A stretch of 64,000 nucleotides of DNA, from NCBI RefSeq assembly GCF_002018365.1, contig NZ_MVKX01000001.1:361178-425177 (forward strand). Reading direction: 5' to 3'. A model generated the notes under the pieces. It was not told the origin of the DNA. It worked only from the letters and a program-made list of their open reading frames with translations, and ran no database searches. Source of the stretch: Acinetobacter amyesii. GTDB taxonomy: Bacteria > Pseudomonadota > Gammaproteobacteria > Pseudomonadales > Moraxellaceae. The translations under genes and the position numbers were made by a program. Below are positions 1 to 8,466 of this stretch, in pieces (the first letter of the stretch is position 1; each line of letters opens with the position of its first letter).

Positions 1-167
1 GTACTTTGATCTGCCGCGATCGCAGCCACAGTCGAATTGCATTTTGGGCAATAATGTTTCATGCCATTTAAATGCACCGCAATACCATTAATCACAAATG
101 AAGGTTCACATTCTGAAACCACACCACCGTGTGACGTTTTACTACCTAAGGTAATTAAGGATTTCAT
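1..167 (-). CDS. PAAR-domain protein (5' part only; runs off the window)
   Basis: The first 55 codons are visible, read from an ATG at 167 toward base 1, so the protein is incomplete. It begins MKSLITLGSKTSHGGVV and continues with an NGIAVHLNGM stretch and a CPKC pair. A Gly-Gly turn, an inner NG motif and a Cys pair are the usual layout of PAAR proteins. PAAR proteins form the sharp tip on the VgrG spike of type VI secretion systems and can carry or recruit effector domains. No C-terminal extension can be seen, so I cannot tell a bare tip from an effector-bearing one. No other T6SS gene lies in the window. Confidence 0.75.
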   Translation of the reverse strand, partial: MKSLITLGSKTSHGGVVSECEPSFVINGIAVHLNGMKHYCPKCNSTVAAIAADQS

Positions 168-616
168 ATTTTTATTTTCTTCTAACGAACTGCTGAAATT
201 TGAAGCATTTTAACGGAACTGTCTTTAACTCGCTAGCATCGACATATAAATTTAACCAAGCCAAAACTTTGCTTAACTAAAGCATCAAAACACGACATTA
301 AGACAGTTCATGATTCAATCGACATCAATCACGACAGCTTATGTCGCGATGCCGATTCTTTTACTAATCAAAGCATGTATATTGGGTCTAGCAATGAGCA
401 TGAAGCGTAGCGCCCTATATTAACAATTTCAGTATTTAACTGAGCTTCGAATCAAAAAACGTTGCATTTCTACGACATGATTAACTTTTGAAAGTTCTTA
501 GACTAAACACATTATCCAAAACCATTTTTAGTAACTTTTTAGATTTGATACTTAGCACCATTTAATTTTATAGCGCAGATAAATAAAGCATAACCATTCT
601 ATTTTCAGGAGGTTTT
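168..616. other. Intergenic region between divergent genes
   Basis: About 450 bases without a credible gene. It separates the leftward PAAR gene from the rightward gene at 617 and must hold both promoters. I see AT-rich DNA but no convincing terminator, repeat or RNA gene. The only long reading frame here overlaps the 617 gene in antisense and is not credible. Confidence 0.6.
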
Positions 617-1054
617 ATGATTTTAATAAATGACTTTGATTTAACCCAACCGCAAAAAGTCATCGTGTTAGACCATACACTTGATGACTCAACCCTATTA
701 ACAGAAATACTGGCCTTGTGTAAGACTGCAGACCCAGAGCTCATCGTGGCGGAAAGCAAAGAGGCAGATTTAGTCTTACGCTTATTACCTGAAATACATG
801 CTTATTGTGGTGCCATTGCCTTAAAAAAGCCGCTATGCAATGACATCAACTTTGATTTACTTACTGCTCATTATGCAACACGCAGCCAAGCAGACCGATG
901 TACGATCCAAATTCAGTTAGCAAAAAATCATCCGGACTATACAAAGCTCGAAGCCATATTTTATATGTTGGATGAACATGAAGACTTTGATCAAGCTGTA
1001 GAATTGCTGAAGAATAGTTACTTTTTTTATGCCGATGTCGACAATTTAGATTAA
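617..1054 (+). CDS. Conserved hypothetical acidic protein, 145 aa
   Basis: I do not recognise the family. The start is well supported: a strong Shine-Dalgarno (AGGAGG) lies seven bases before the ATG. The protein is acidic and soluble, with no signal peptide or membrane segment. It starts MILINDFDLTQPQKV and ends with a helical stretch (LDEHEDFDQAVELLKNSY), and has a few Cys residues not arranged as a metal site. It is divergent from the PAAR gene, so an immunity role is not supported by orientation. A convergent terminator separates it from rapA. Real gene, unknown function. Confidence 0.7.
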   Translation: MILINDFDLTQPQKVIVLDHTLDDSTLLTEILALCKTADPELIVAESKEADLVLRLLPEIHAYCGAIALKKPLCNDINFDLLTAHYATRSQADRCTIQIQLAKNHPDYTKLEAIFYMLDEHEDFDQAVELLKNSYFFYADVDNLD

Positions 1055-1132
1055 AAATAAACAATACAAAACTTAGATTTAGCGTAAATCTGTCGTGATT
1101 AATTTTACAGTTATAATTTTAGCCATAAAAAA

Positions 1133-1150
1133 AAGCACCCTAAGGTGCTT
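1133..1150. terminator. Bidirectional Rho-independent terminator
   Basis: A 7-bp stem (AAGCACC/GGTGCTT) with a 4-base loop is flanked by an A-run on the left and a T-run on the right. It can stop both the gene ending at 1054 and rapA, which ends at 1167 on the other strand. Confidence 0.85.
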
Positions 1151-1166
1151 TTTTAAGATTCTTAAC

Positions 1167-4004
1167 TTATGGCTTAACCACTACCATAATTTGAATCGCT
1201 TCTGGTGTAACCGCCAGACCATCAAGCAGTGTTAAACCTTCTTTTTGCAGTTTTTGTAAACGTGCAATTTCGTCTTCACGAATACTTGGGTTGAACTGCT
1301 TCAAATAAGTCAAACGGTCAATTTCATACTGCCATTTGCTACCATAGATTTCTTTGGCTTGTTGTTTAAAGCCCGGTAATGCACCACGAGCAATTTCAAG
1401 CGCTTGTGTATAACGCTGTTCAATGACATCACGACGCGCCTTAACCACTTGGCGGCAACTGTTGCCATCAAGATGATGTAAATAAGGACGTAAAATTTCA
1501 GGTGCAATTTTTTGCGATAAATCCTGACCTTTTTCACTCAGTAATACACGAACCAACTGTTGTGGCAAACTTGACGGCAAATTCAATGCTTTCGGTGCAA
1601 CGACATCGACTTTAAACCACACTTCCATTAACACAGAACCTTGTGGTAAAGCTGCTGATTTCAACACAGCAACGTTGGTACTACCAAAGCTTTGTGTGTT
1701 AATCATTTCCATCACACTTTCAGTGAATGGATGCTCAAGTGTTAGATACTGAGCATCTTCACGGATCTGTGCTTGGTCACGATAGAACGTCGCCGTCATG
1801 CCTTCTTCGTCCAAAGTCAGCCCTTGAACTTGCATTTGATCCGTTGGCTTGATGATCACGGTACCATTACTTTGTTCATCAAAATCAATGTTTGTAGACG
1901 CCATGAAGCGCTTCATAAACATTGGCAAGGTAGTATTGTCGTCGTAGTCTTCAAGTGCAGTCACAATTTCTTGCGCCACAATTGGACGGCAAGAATTGTA
2001 CTCAAGCAAACGGTCACGGCCTTCTTGAAGTTCAGCTTCCAGCGCTTCACGCTGTACACTCACCGCTTCGAGCAAATCTTCAAACTCTTGGCCTTTATCT
2101 GCCAATAAACAATCTTTCAGATTGACGATAAAGTTTTCTTGTAAGGTTTGCGCTGTCGGCGAGATATTACAGAAAATATTTAATGCTTCGTTATACCAAC
2201 GGAACATACGCTCTTGAGCAGTACCAACCAGATAAGGCACATGAATTTGAATACGATTTTCTTGACCAATACGGTCTAAACGACCAATACGTTGTTCAAG
2301 TACGTCTGGGTTGGCAGGTAAGTCAAATAACACAAGGTCAGATGCAAACTGGAAGTTACGACCCTCAGAACCAATTTCTGAACAGAGTAAAATTTGCGCA
2401 CCATATGACTCTTCTGCAAAGTAAGCCGCTGCTTGGTCACGCTCTAATAAGCTCATGCCTTCATGGAACATCGCTGTGCGGATACCCGCATGCAAACGAA
2501 GTACATTTTCTAAAGACTCAACCACTGGACCACTACGTGCAATCAATAACACTTTTTTGTGTTTCAGGTCTGTACGCAGACGCTCCATCAACCACATCAC
2601 ACGTGGGTCGGTTTCCATCCACGAGCCATCAAGCTGCGCTTCTTCAGGCCACATTTGTTCACGTAGCTTGCCATCTTTAGACCAGTTTTCAGGTGCAGGT
2701 AATGGCGCAGGCTGACAGTCACGACCTGGGAAGCCTTGAATCGCTTCACGGGTATTACGGAATAAAATACGACCTGTACCATGACGGTCTAATAACTCAT
2801 GAATAGCACGGAATCGTTGTTCTGGCTCGTCAGTAATTCGATGACCTAATAGGCTTTCAATCGCTGCCAAATGCCCTTCTTCGAGTGGCAGATCAGACAT
2901 CAGCACTTCAGCAATTTTAGCTGTTTGGTGATACTGCTCTTCTTCATCCAAGAAACGATCAAGTGAACTAAAACGTTGTGGATCAAGTAAACGTAAACGT
3001 GCAAAGTGACTTTCCACACCTAATTGTTCAGGCGTTGCGGTTAGTAACAAGACACCCGGCGTTTTTTCAGCAAGTTCTTCAACAAGGTCATAACGGTCAT
3101 TGCCGCCTTCTTCTTCTGACCACATTAAATGATGGGCTTCATCGACTACAAGCAAATCAAAACCAGCTTCAAGCGCTTGTTCACGCAAGTCATCATGGTC
3201 GATCATCAAATCAACACTAGCAATGATGCATTGTTCTGTTAAGAATGGGTTGAGGTCTGGATCGTGTTCTTTAATCGATGCTGTACGTGTTAGATCAAAT
3301 AATGAGAACTCAAGATTGAAACGACGTCGCATTTCAATCATCCATTGATATTGCAATGAATCAGGTACTAAGACCAAGATACGTTCTGAACGACCCGTTT
3401 TGAGTTGCTGATGAATAATCAGACCTGCTTCGATGGTTTTACCTAAACCGACTTCGTCAGCAAGTAATACACGTGGGGCAAAACGCTTACCCACTTCATG
3501 CGCAATATACAGTTGGTGTGGAATGAGACCCACACGTGAACCCACTAGGCCACGTAAAGGGCTAGACTTCATATTGGCTTGAAGAAGCAATGCTTCGATA
3601 CGCAGGTCATACCATTCTTTATAGTCCACTTGGCTTGCAAGCAAACGATCTAATGGTTTTGCTAACTGAATACTTGCACCAATACGTGTTTCATTCAGCG
3701 CTTTACGCTCTTCTGTACCATCGGCAAGTTTACGTACCGCGTTATAACGCACCACGCCACCACGGTCTTCAAGAGATTCGACAATCCAAATTTGACCTTC
3801 TTGGTCTTGGACTTCGTCATTTACATTGAAAACAATACGAGATAAAGGTGCATTGTGACGGGCATAGACACGAGTTTCATCACTTTTCGGGAATAAAATG
3901 CTGACCGATCGCTCATCAACATCAATAAGAACACCTAAACCCAGTTCCGTTTCTGTATCTGATAACCAACGTTGACCAATAGCAAACTGCTGCAATTTTT
4001 CCAC
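1167..4004 (-). CDS. rapA: RNA polymerase-associated ATPase RapA (HepA)
   Basis: A 945-residue SWI2/SNF2-type ATPase, close to the E. coli RapA length. RapA binds core RNA polymerase and helps recycle it after transcription. The N-terminal Tudor-like region (about 1-110) starts with FAIGQRWLSDTETELGLG, typical of RapA. The helicase core follows: Walker A ADEVGLGKTIEAG, DEAH box VVDEAHHL, motif III LLTATPEQ, then in the second lobe GSEGRNFQFA and RIGRLDRIGQ. The C-terminal 350 residues match the RapA-specific region in size. It stands alone, with rluA upstream on the same strand about 140 bases away, and ends at a bidirectional terminator. Confidence 0.96.
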   Translation of the reverse strand: MEKLQQFAIGQRWLSDTETELGLGVLIDVDERSVSILFPKSDETRVYARHNAPLSRIVFNVNDEVQDQEGQIWIVESLEDRGGVVRYNAVRKLADGTEERKALNETRIGASIQLAKPLDRLLASQVDYKEWYDLRIEALLLQANMKSSPLRGLVGSRVGLIPHQLYIAHEVGKRFAPRVLLADEVGLGKTIEAGLIIHQQLKTGRSERILVLVPDSLQYQWMIEMRRRFNLEFSLFDLTRTASIKEHDPDLNPFLTEQCIIASVDLMIDHDDLREQALEAGFDLLVVDEAHHLMWSEEEGGNDRYDLVEELAEKTPGVLLLTATPEQLGVESHFARLRLLDPQRFSSLDRFLDEEEQYHQTAKIAEVLMSDLPLEEGHLAAIESLLGHRITDEPEQRFRAIHELLDRHGTGRILFRNTREAIQGFPGRDCQPAPLPAPENWSKDGKLREQMWPEEAQLDGSWMETDPRVMWLMERLRTDLKHKKVLLIARSGPVVESLENVLRLHAGIRTAMFHEGMSLLERDQAAAYFAEESYGAQILLCSEIGSEGRNFQFASDLVLFDLPANPDVLEQRIGRLDRIGQENRIQIHVPYLVGTAQERMFRWYNEALNIFCNISPTAQTLQENFIVNLKDCLLADKGQEFEDLLEAVSVQREALEAELQEGRDRLLEYNSCRPIVAQEIVTALEDYDDNTTLPMFMKRFMASTNIDFDEQSNGTVIIKPTDQMQVQGLTLDEEGMTATFYRDQAQIREDAQYLTLEHPFTESVMEMINTQSFGSTNVAVLKSAALPQGSVLMEVWFKVDVVAPKALNLPSSLPQQLVRVLLSEKGQDLSQKIAPEILRPYLHHLDGNSCRQVVKARRDVIEQRYTQALEIARGALPGFKQQAKEIYGSKWQYEIDRLTYLKQFNPSIREDEIARLQKLQKEGLTLLDGLAVTPEAIQIMVVVKP

Positions 4005-4145
4005 CTTTTTCTCAAGTTCGGTCTGAAAATATTATGCTCAAACTGTGAACGTTATTTGAGCAAAAATCTAGACCATAAAGCAATATATTTTGACATAAAG
4101 CCCACTAAATAGTGAGCAGAATTCTTAGGGATTTAAATGATTTTC

Positions 4146-4790
4146 CTAAAATGGTACAGGACAGTGAAATTCCACTGTTTGCTCTGTTTCAGGATGGTTA
4201 AAACTCAAGCGCTCAGCATGTAAACATAAGCGCGGCATCAGCTGTTGTTGTTCAGGAGTTGCATACAAAGTATCACCAACAATAGGATGACCTAAATATT
4301 GCATATGAACACGAAGCTGATGTGATCGACCGGTAATAGGAGTTAAAACTACACGTGTTACGGCTTGCCCCTGAATCTCAAAATGTTCAGTGGCTTTCCA
4401 ATGCGTAAGTGCAGGCTTATTATGTGCAGGATCGGCAATATGCAGTGGCGGATGTTCTGGGTCATACACGACGGGTACATCGACAGTACCTTCACCTTCG
4501 AGCGTACCCGCAACCAATGCCTGATATGTTTTTGAAGTTTGACGTTCTTGGAACTGGCGTGAAATTCGATTTTGCCCTTGACGGGTTAATGCAAAAACCA
4601 AAATACCTGAGGTATCACGATCCAAACGGTGGATGAGCAAAGTATTCGGCTCAATTTTTAATAATCGATTGATAACACAGTCTTGTAAATCTGCTGTTTT
4701 TCCCGGAACTGTGAGTAAACCTGCTGGTTTATGGATCACCATAAAGTCAGTGTCACGATGTATCAGGTGTTCGGTTAGAAAATTACTCAA
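4146..4790 (-). CDS. rluA: RluA-family pseudouridine synthase
   Basis: A 214-residue protein of the RluA family, which isomerises uridine to pseudouridine in RNA. The catalytic motif HRLDRDTSG, carrying the essential Asp, is near residue 55. The family motif IHKPAGLLTVPG is near the N-terminus and GRSHQLRVHM..LGHPIVGD near the C-terminus. It has no N-terminal S4 domain, and its short length fits RluA (23S rRNA U746 and tRNA U32) better than RluC or RluD. The exact target is inferred from size and architecture only. It is encoded between rapA and the EntB-like gene on the same strand, with no sign of tight coupling. Confidence 0.88.
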   Translation of the reverse strand: MSNFLTEHLIHRDTDFMVIHKPAGLLTVPGKTADLQDCVINRLLKIEPNTLLIHRLDRDTSGILVFALTRQGQNRISRQFQERQTSKTYQALVAGTLEGEGTVDVPVVYDPEHPPLHIADPAHNKPALTHWKATEHFEIQGQAVTRVVLTPITGRSHQLRVHMQYLGHPIVGDTLYATPEQQQLMPRLCLHAERLSFNHPETEQTVEFHCPVPF

Positions 4791-4923
4791 AGTTCAATCC
4801 AGTTCTGATCTCGAAAAACAAGGCGGCAATAATAAAAAGCTTAGCCAACAATTACAATGCACAAAGGCATATTTCCCGACGTATTTTCCGATTTAGAACA
4901 AAAATAATTCCAATTGGCTTTGT

Positions 4924-5628
4924 TTAGTCTGTACTGAGCAATTTTTCTAACAATGCTTTTAAACTCGCATCAACTAAAAAGTCTTCATAACGAATGTTTG
5001 CACCATTGGCACGCCACAAACCAATTAAGCTAACCATGGCAACGGAATCAAGTCCATAACTGCGTAAATCGATTAAGGGATCTATTTCCAATGCATCCAT
5101 ATCTAACTGTTCTGCAATAGCCAATAATATGCCTTTGGCTGACAAAACGAACTCCGTTGGTGCTGACAGATTCCAAAGCCGCATCAAATTATAACTACTC
5201 ATGTGATGAATCCCTTGGCCTGACATGGAGTCCACCCACTGAATATGCTGTTCCAGATTATTCATCGCAATCGCATCATCCACGATACAGATTTGCTCGG
5301 TTACGCTGTATAGGTGCGGCAAGATCTGTTTCAGCATAGGCGTAATTTGCCCTGCAAAGATGAGCTGCGGGTGTGTTGTTGCATATTCACCAAGCTGCTG
5401 CATGCCTTGAAGTAAATCATCGCCATATAAATCGACAATGGGAATCTCTAAGGCTTTGGCTTTATTGGTCAGTTGGATCAAATTTTCCATCAACTGCGTA
5501 TCTTGTATACCTTGCTGCATGCGTAAATTTTGTAAGCCAACCAGCACCAATACCGACTGTGTTGATGACAGCTGCCATTTCGCTTGAGATGGTGCAAATT
5601 GGATTTTTTTGGGCATTGGGTACAGCAT
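4924..5628 (-). CDS. EntB-like protein: degenerate isochorismatase domain fused to an aryl carrier domain
   Basis: Two domains are visible. Residues 1 to about 155 align by eye with the isochorismatase half of EntB, including the KWQLSSTQSVLVLVGLQN stretch. The Asp that EntB carries in its HDMQ motif is Gly here (VGLQN), and the later catalytic Lys segment is not seen, so this half is probably inactive. The C-terminal 75 residues are a carrier domain with LIDLRSYGLDSVAMV; the Ser (about residue 195) is the expected phosphopantetheine site. No siderophore or NRPS genes lie nearby. I chose the ATG at 5628; a TTG at 5643 and an ATG at 5616 are also possible, and none has a good ribosome binding site. 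Confidence 0.72.
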   Translation of the reverse strand: MLYPMPKKIQFAPSQAKWQLSSTQSVLVLVGLQNLRMQQGIQDTQLMENLIQLTNKAKALEIPIVDLYGDDLLQGMQQLGEYATTHPQLIFAGQITPMLKQILPHLYSVTEQICIVDDAIAMNNLEQHIQWVDSMSGQGIHHMSSYNLMRLWNLSAPTEFVLSAKGILLAIAEQLDMDALEIDPLIDLRSYGLDSVAMVSLIGLWRANGANIRYEDFLVDASLKALLEKLLSTD

Positions 5629-6143
5629 ATAGGCTCGGTACAAAACTTATGTTAGAACAATTGTTATGCTAACGCAGAATCATATCTGAAAGTGACTTTC
5701 GGCTAATGATGATTTACTTTTTGGCCTATTTCTTGGATTTTGTTTATATACATTTGCGATTGTCTCGTACAGGCATTATTAATGATCTTTAATCTACTTA
5801 GAAAAAGAGTAAATTAAACGACTCATTAAAATATTATTTTTTATAATTATCCCTCATTTTAAAAAAAACCAATTTAGATTTAGTATTATTTGTTATTCAT
5901 TTTTTAATTAACAAATAGGGTTATACGAAAAAATATTTCATTAAAAGTGTAAAAAATATTAAATATAATTCCATTTTTTGGAAATTTATACACAATTTTT
6001 TTACCAATTTTTATTTATATCACCCTTATCTAAATGAAACGAAAATTTAGAAATAAACGCAATTCATATTTTATTATCTTGGCTATTTAACTCAACCACC
6101 ATTAGGTTTTCATCTTTATTAGTGACAAATTGTGACGCACAAA

Positions 6144-6159
6144 TGTGATATTTTTCACA
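6144..6159 (+). promoter_or_regulatory. CRP/Vfr-type binding site
   Basis: The bases read TGTGATATTTTTCACA, a perfect match to the CRP consensus TGTGA-N6-TCACA. It overlaps the predicted -35 region of the promoter with the -10 box at 6168-6173, so a bound regulator would more likely repress than activate. The match is exact, but binding is inferred. Confidence 0.5.
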
Positions 6160-6167
6160 AAAAAATA

Positions 6168-6173
6168 TATAAT
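6168..6173 (+). promoter_or_regulatory. -10 box of the GIY-YIG gene promoter
   Basis: A perfect TATAAT lies 30 bases before the chosen start codon at 6204. The -35 region at about 6145-6150 (GTGATA) is weak and overlaps the CRP-type site. The predicted transcript would begin near 6180, which rules out translation from the upstream ATG at 6132. Confidence 0.5.
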
Positions 6174-6203
6174 ACTATTTCAAATAACGATTTTAGAGAC
6201 TTT

Positions 6204-7343
6204 ATGATTATTATGTATGAATCCTTATTGAAATTTAGATCTGATTTAGAGTTATTAAATAAGGATCAAACACTTCCTATAGAGATAGCTGAAAAATATT
6301 TCATCCAATTAATGGAAGATAAAATGATTTTTGACTATCAAGAGGTTTTATCCAAATATGCTGATATAACTGACGAAGTAATAGCTAATTTTGACCAAAA
6401 TACAATCCTAGCCTTTTTTACCTCAATTATTCGTATGGAACGTTTTGTAGAAGGTACACTTTCTCATAATCTACGTTCAGGATTAGTTTTGATCGCGTTA
6501 AATAAATTAGCTGATTTATTGAGTAAAGAGCATAAAGTCATGTTAAATGATATTTTGCAAATCAAAGATCTTGACAATACAAAGATTAGACTAAATGTAA
6601 TGTTTGGTGGAAATTGGAACCCTATAGAAGTATTTAAAGATGGTAATATGGATGAGATTCTCAGAGGGCACTATTGGAACTATAGTTCAAAAAAATCATA
6701 CAAAGATGGTCAAATAACTGTTGGTTTAATACGAATAAAACCAAATGAAGATTTATGGTTATTAATTCATGTCGGAAAGATTACAAAAGATTTAAATAAA
6801 TTCAATGATGTTGGTTATGAATTCGAAGTCTTAGAAAAATATCGAAAATATTTTGGACGAATCATTGTTAAATATAAGAATTCATCACAAACACTTATAC
6901 GAAATGCTCTAACGATCATTAATGATTGTGAAATTCATCAAATATTACCTGATGTCTTTGATAATGATCTTTTCCCAGGATATGAAAATATAAATATTTC
7001 TTGGCAAGAATTAACACGAGTGATTGAAAAAGATTCATGGAAGACTGCTTTACAAAATCAAAAAGCAGTGTATTTAATCACTGACATTTCAAATGGGAAA
7101 AAGTATGTTGGTTCTGCATATGCTGAGAATATGTTACTCAATAGATGGCAAAATTATGTAAAAAGCAGACATGGTGGCAATGTTCAATTAAAGCTACTCT
7201 CAAAGGAACATATTGAAAATAACTTTAGGTATTCAATTTTGGATATTTTTAAGTCTACAACAGATGATAAAGTGATATTAAGTAGAGAAAGTTGGTGGAA
7301 AGATACTCTATTGACTAGAAAATTTGGATACAACTCTAATTAA
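6204..7343 (+). CDS. GIY-YIG nuclease-domain protein
   Basis: A 379-residue protein. The C-terminal 90 residues (from about 287) form a GIY-YIG domain: VYLITD, then KKYVGSA, the Arg in LLNRWQNY, and the conserved Glu in SRESWWK. These are the catalytic elements of GIY-YIG endonucleases. The middle (about 115-280) holds GNWNPIEVF and FPGYENINISW, which I recall from uncharacterised proteins that end in this domain. The N-terminal part, with TSIIRMERFVEG, may be a DUF6508-like module; that is tentative. The frame opens at 6132, but a promoter -10 box at 6168 and weak GAGAC before 6204 favour the ATG at 6204 (6213 possible). It is far more AT-rich than its neighbours and stands alone, suggesting transfer; target and role are unknown. 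Confidence 0.75.
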   Translation: MIIMYESLLKFRSDLELLNKDQTLPIEIAEKYFIQLMEDKMIFDYQEVLSKYADITDEVIANFDQNTILAFFTSIIRMERFVEGTLSHNLRSGLVLIALNKLADLLSKEHKVMLNDILQIKDLDNTKIRLNVMFGGNWNPIEVFKDGNMDEILRGHYWNYSSKKSYKDGQITVGLIRIKPNEDLWLLIHVGKITKDLNKFNDVGYEFEVLEKYRKYFGRIIVKYKNSSQTLIRNALTIINDCEIHQILPDVFDNDLFPGYENINISWQELTRVIEKDSWKTALQNQKAVYLITDISNGKKYVGSAYAENMLLNRWQNYVKSRHGGNVQLKLLSKEHIENNFRYSILDIFKSTTDDKVILSRESWWKDTLLTRKFGYNSN

Positions 7344-7366
7344 TAAATTTATATCCATCAAAATCA

Positions 7367-7399
7367 ATATGATACAGTTATTCAAATACTGTATCATAT
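7367..7399 (+). terminator. Hairpin after the GIY-YIG gene
   Basis: A perfect 12-bp inverted repeat (ATATGATACAGT and its complement) with a 9-base loop begins 23 bases after the stop codon. It has no strong T-run, so it may be a weak terminator or an mRNA 3'-end stabiliser. Confidence 0.5.
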
Positions 7400-7426
7400 C
7401 TTTATAAAACATACTAATAACAATAA

Positions 7427-7450
7427 AAAACCAAGTCTAAACTTGGTTTT
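7427..7450. terminator. Bidirectional Rho-independent terminator
   Basis: A perfect 10-bp stem (AAAACCAAGT/ACTTGGTTTT) with a CTAA loop has A- and T-runs at its ends. It lies between the convergent GIY-YIG gene and the gene ending at 7531. Confidence 0.85.
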
Positions 7451-7530
7451 TTATAACGATATTTTCTGGACTAGTTTCTTACAATATTAATGCTGACAAG
7501 AGCACTACTCTTGCCAGCCCATCGTGTTTA

Positions 7531-8310
7531 TTACTGAGGTTCGACGGTCGGTGCAGCCAAAGGTGGTGACATCGGATGTGCAGAAGGTTCACCGCCTGCA
7601 ACACGAGACAGAGGCAGCCACTGTGCAAGTATTGGATTGGTTCGGTCAAATAGTGGCGTTAACTCTAACTCAGATGGTAACAATTCACTCAAAGAGTTCA
7701 TGCTTTCAAGTTTAGCCAAAGCCTTGATGCTATCTTCAGCCGCATTACCTGTATCCACTTTGGCAGCCACGGTCACAATACTGACTTGCTTTTCATCTTG
7801 ATTAAACATCAGCCAAACACTGGACAAACCTTGCACCTGCGCTTGATCTCGCAAAGTTGGCCAAACCACTTTTAACAACTGATCTAACTGATCATGCTGT
7901 GTGGAAAACCGTTCAAAACGCACAACATGATGTGATGTTGCTAAGGGTTTAAAATCATGAGCACCAGCAACACGCCAAATATATCGCTGTACATTCAAGA
8001 AAAATGGACGGCTCCAAAACTTTACATTCGGCTCAAATTCCAATTCTTCACTGGTGAAATGCTCATAATCTTTTACATTTTCACAAGTATCAAATAAGTA
8101 GCGTCCACCAGTCCAAAGCGCACCACTAAAACGATCAAAACCAAGTGGCATATATTTGTGGCGCATGCCCGGACGCACATCCATGCTGCGACGTTCAATT
8201 TCCTGCATATTCACTAAATCATGCATCTTGATTTCATTTGCAACTGGGAAGTCTGAAGTAAACGCTGCTTCTGCCTGAATCGGGCCTGTTTCGTAGTTGA
8301 GAATCGCCAT
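7531..8310 (-). CDS. Conserved hypothetical protein, 259 aa
   Basis: I do not recognise the family. The protein is soluble, with no signal peptide or membrane segment, and is rich in aromatic residues in its middle (KFWSRPFFLNVQRYIWRV). It ends in a short Pro/Ala-rich tail (HPMSPPLAAPTVEPQ). Base composition is like the core genes around it. It is divergent from the LysR gene at 8467, with 156 bases between them that must hold both promoters. LysR regulators often control the neighbouring divergent gene, so a regulatory link is possible but is only inference. Confidence 0.75.
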   Translation of the reverse strand: MAILNYETGPIQAEAAFTSDFPVANEIKMHDLVNMQEIERRSMDVRPGMRHKYMPLGFDRFSGALWTGGRYLFDTCENVKDYEHFTSEELEFEPNVKFWSRPFFLNVQRYIWRVAGAHDFKPLATSHHVVRFERFSTQHDQLDQLLKVVWPTLRDQAQVQGLSSVWLMFNQDEKQVSIVTVAAKVDTGNAAEDSIKALAKLESMNSLSELLPSELELTPLFDRTNPILAQWLPLSRVAGGEPSAHPMSPPLAAPTVEPQ

Positions 8311-8466
8311 GTGTATCTCCGATATTCGTTGTGGAGTTGTATAAATAATTGCTCTCAGCCAGTGCTGAATCAGCTGTTAAACCCACTTTATCGAAAATAA
8401 ATTCTTGAAAAAGACCTTCAAATTTAATTTACTTATTACATCATGTAATTAATAAGAAGAAATATT

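Larger units (their letters stand above)
5629..6203. other. Very AT-rich spacer before the GIY-YIG gene
   Basis: This stretch separates two divergent genes and is strikingly AT-rich, with long runs of A and T, most obviously at about 5800-6060. No reading frame in it looks real. It holds the presumed promoter of the EntB-like gene at its left end and the CRP-type site and -10 box of the GIY-YIG gene at its right end. The composition fits imported DNA that could be silenced by H-NS-type proteins, which is inference. Confidence 0.6.

Noticed and set aside
2183..2715. 165- and 86-codon plus-strand frames inside rapA
   Set aside because: Antisense shadows of the rapA coding frame, with no start signal and no known motif.
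5629..7450. Insertion sequence or phage island around the GIY-YIG gene
   Set aside because: The region is AT-rich but has no transposase, integrase, terminal inverted repeats or target duplication that I can see.
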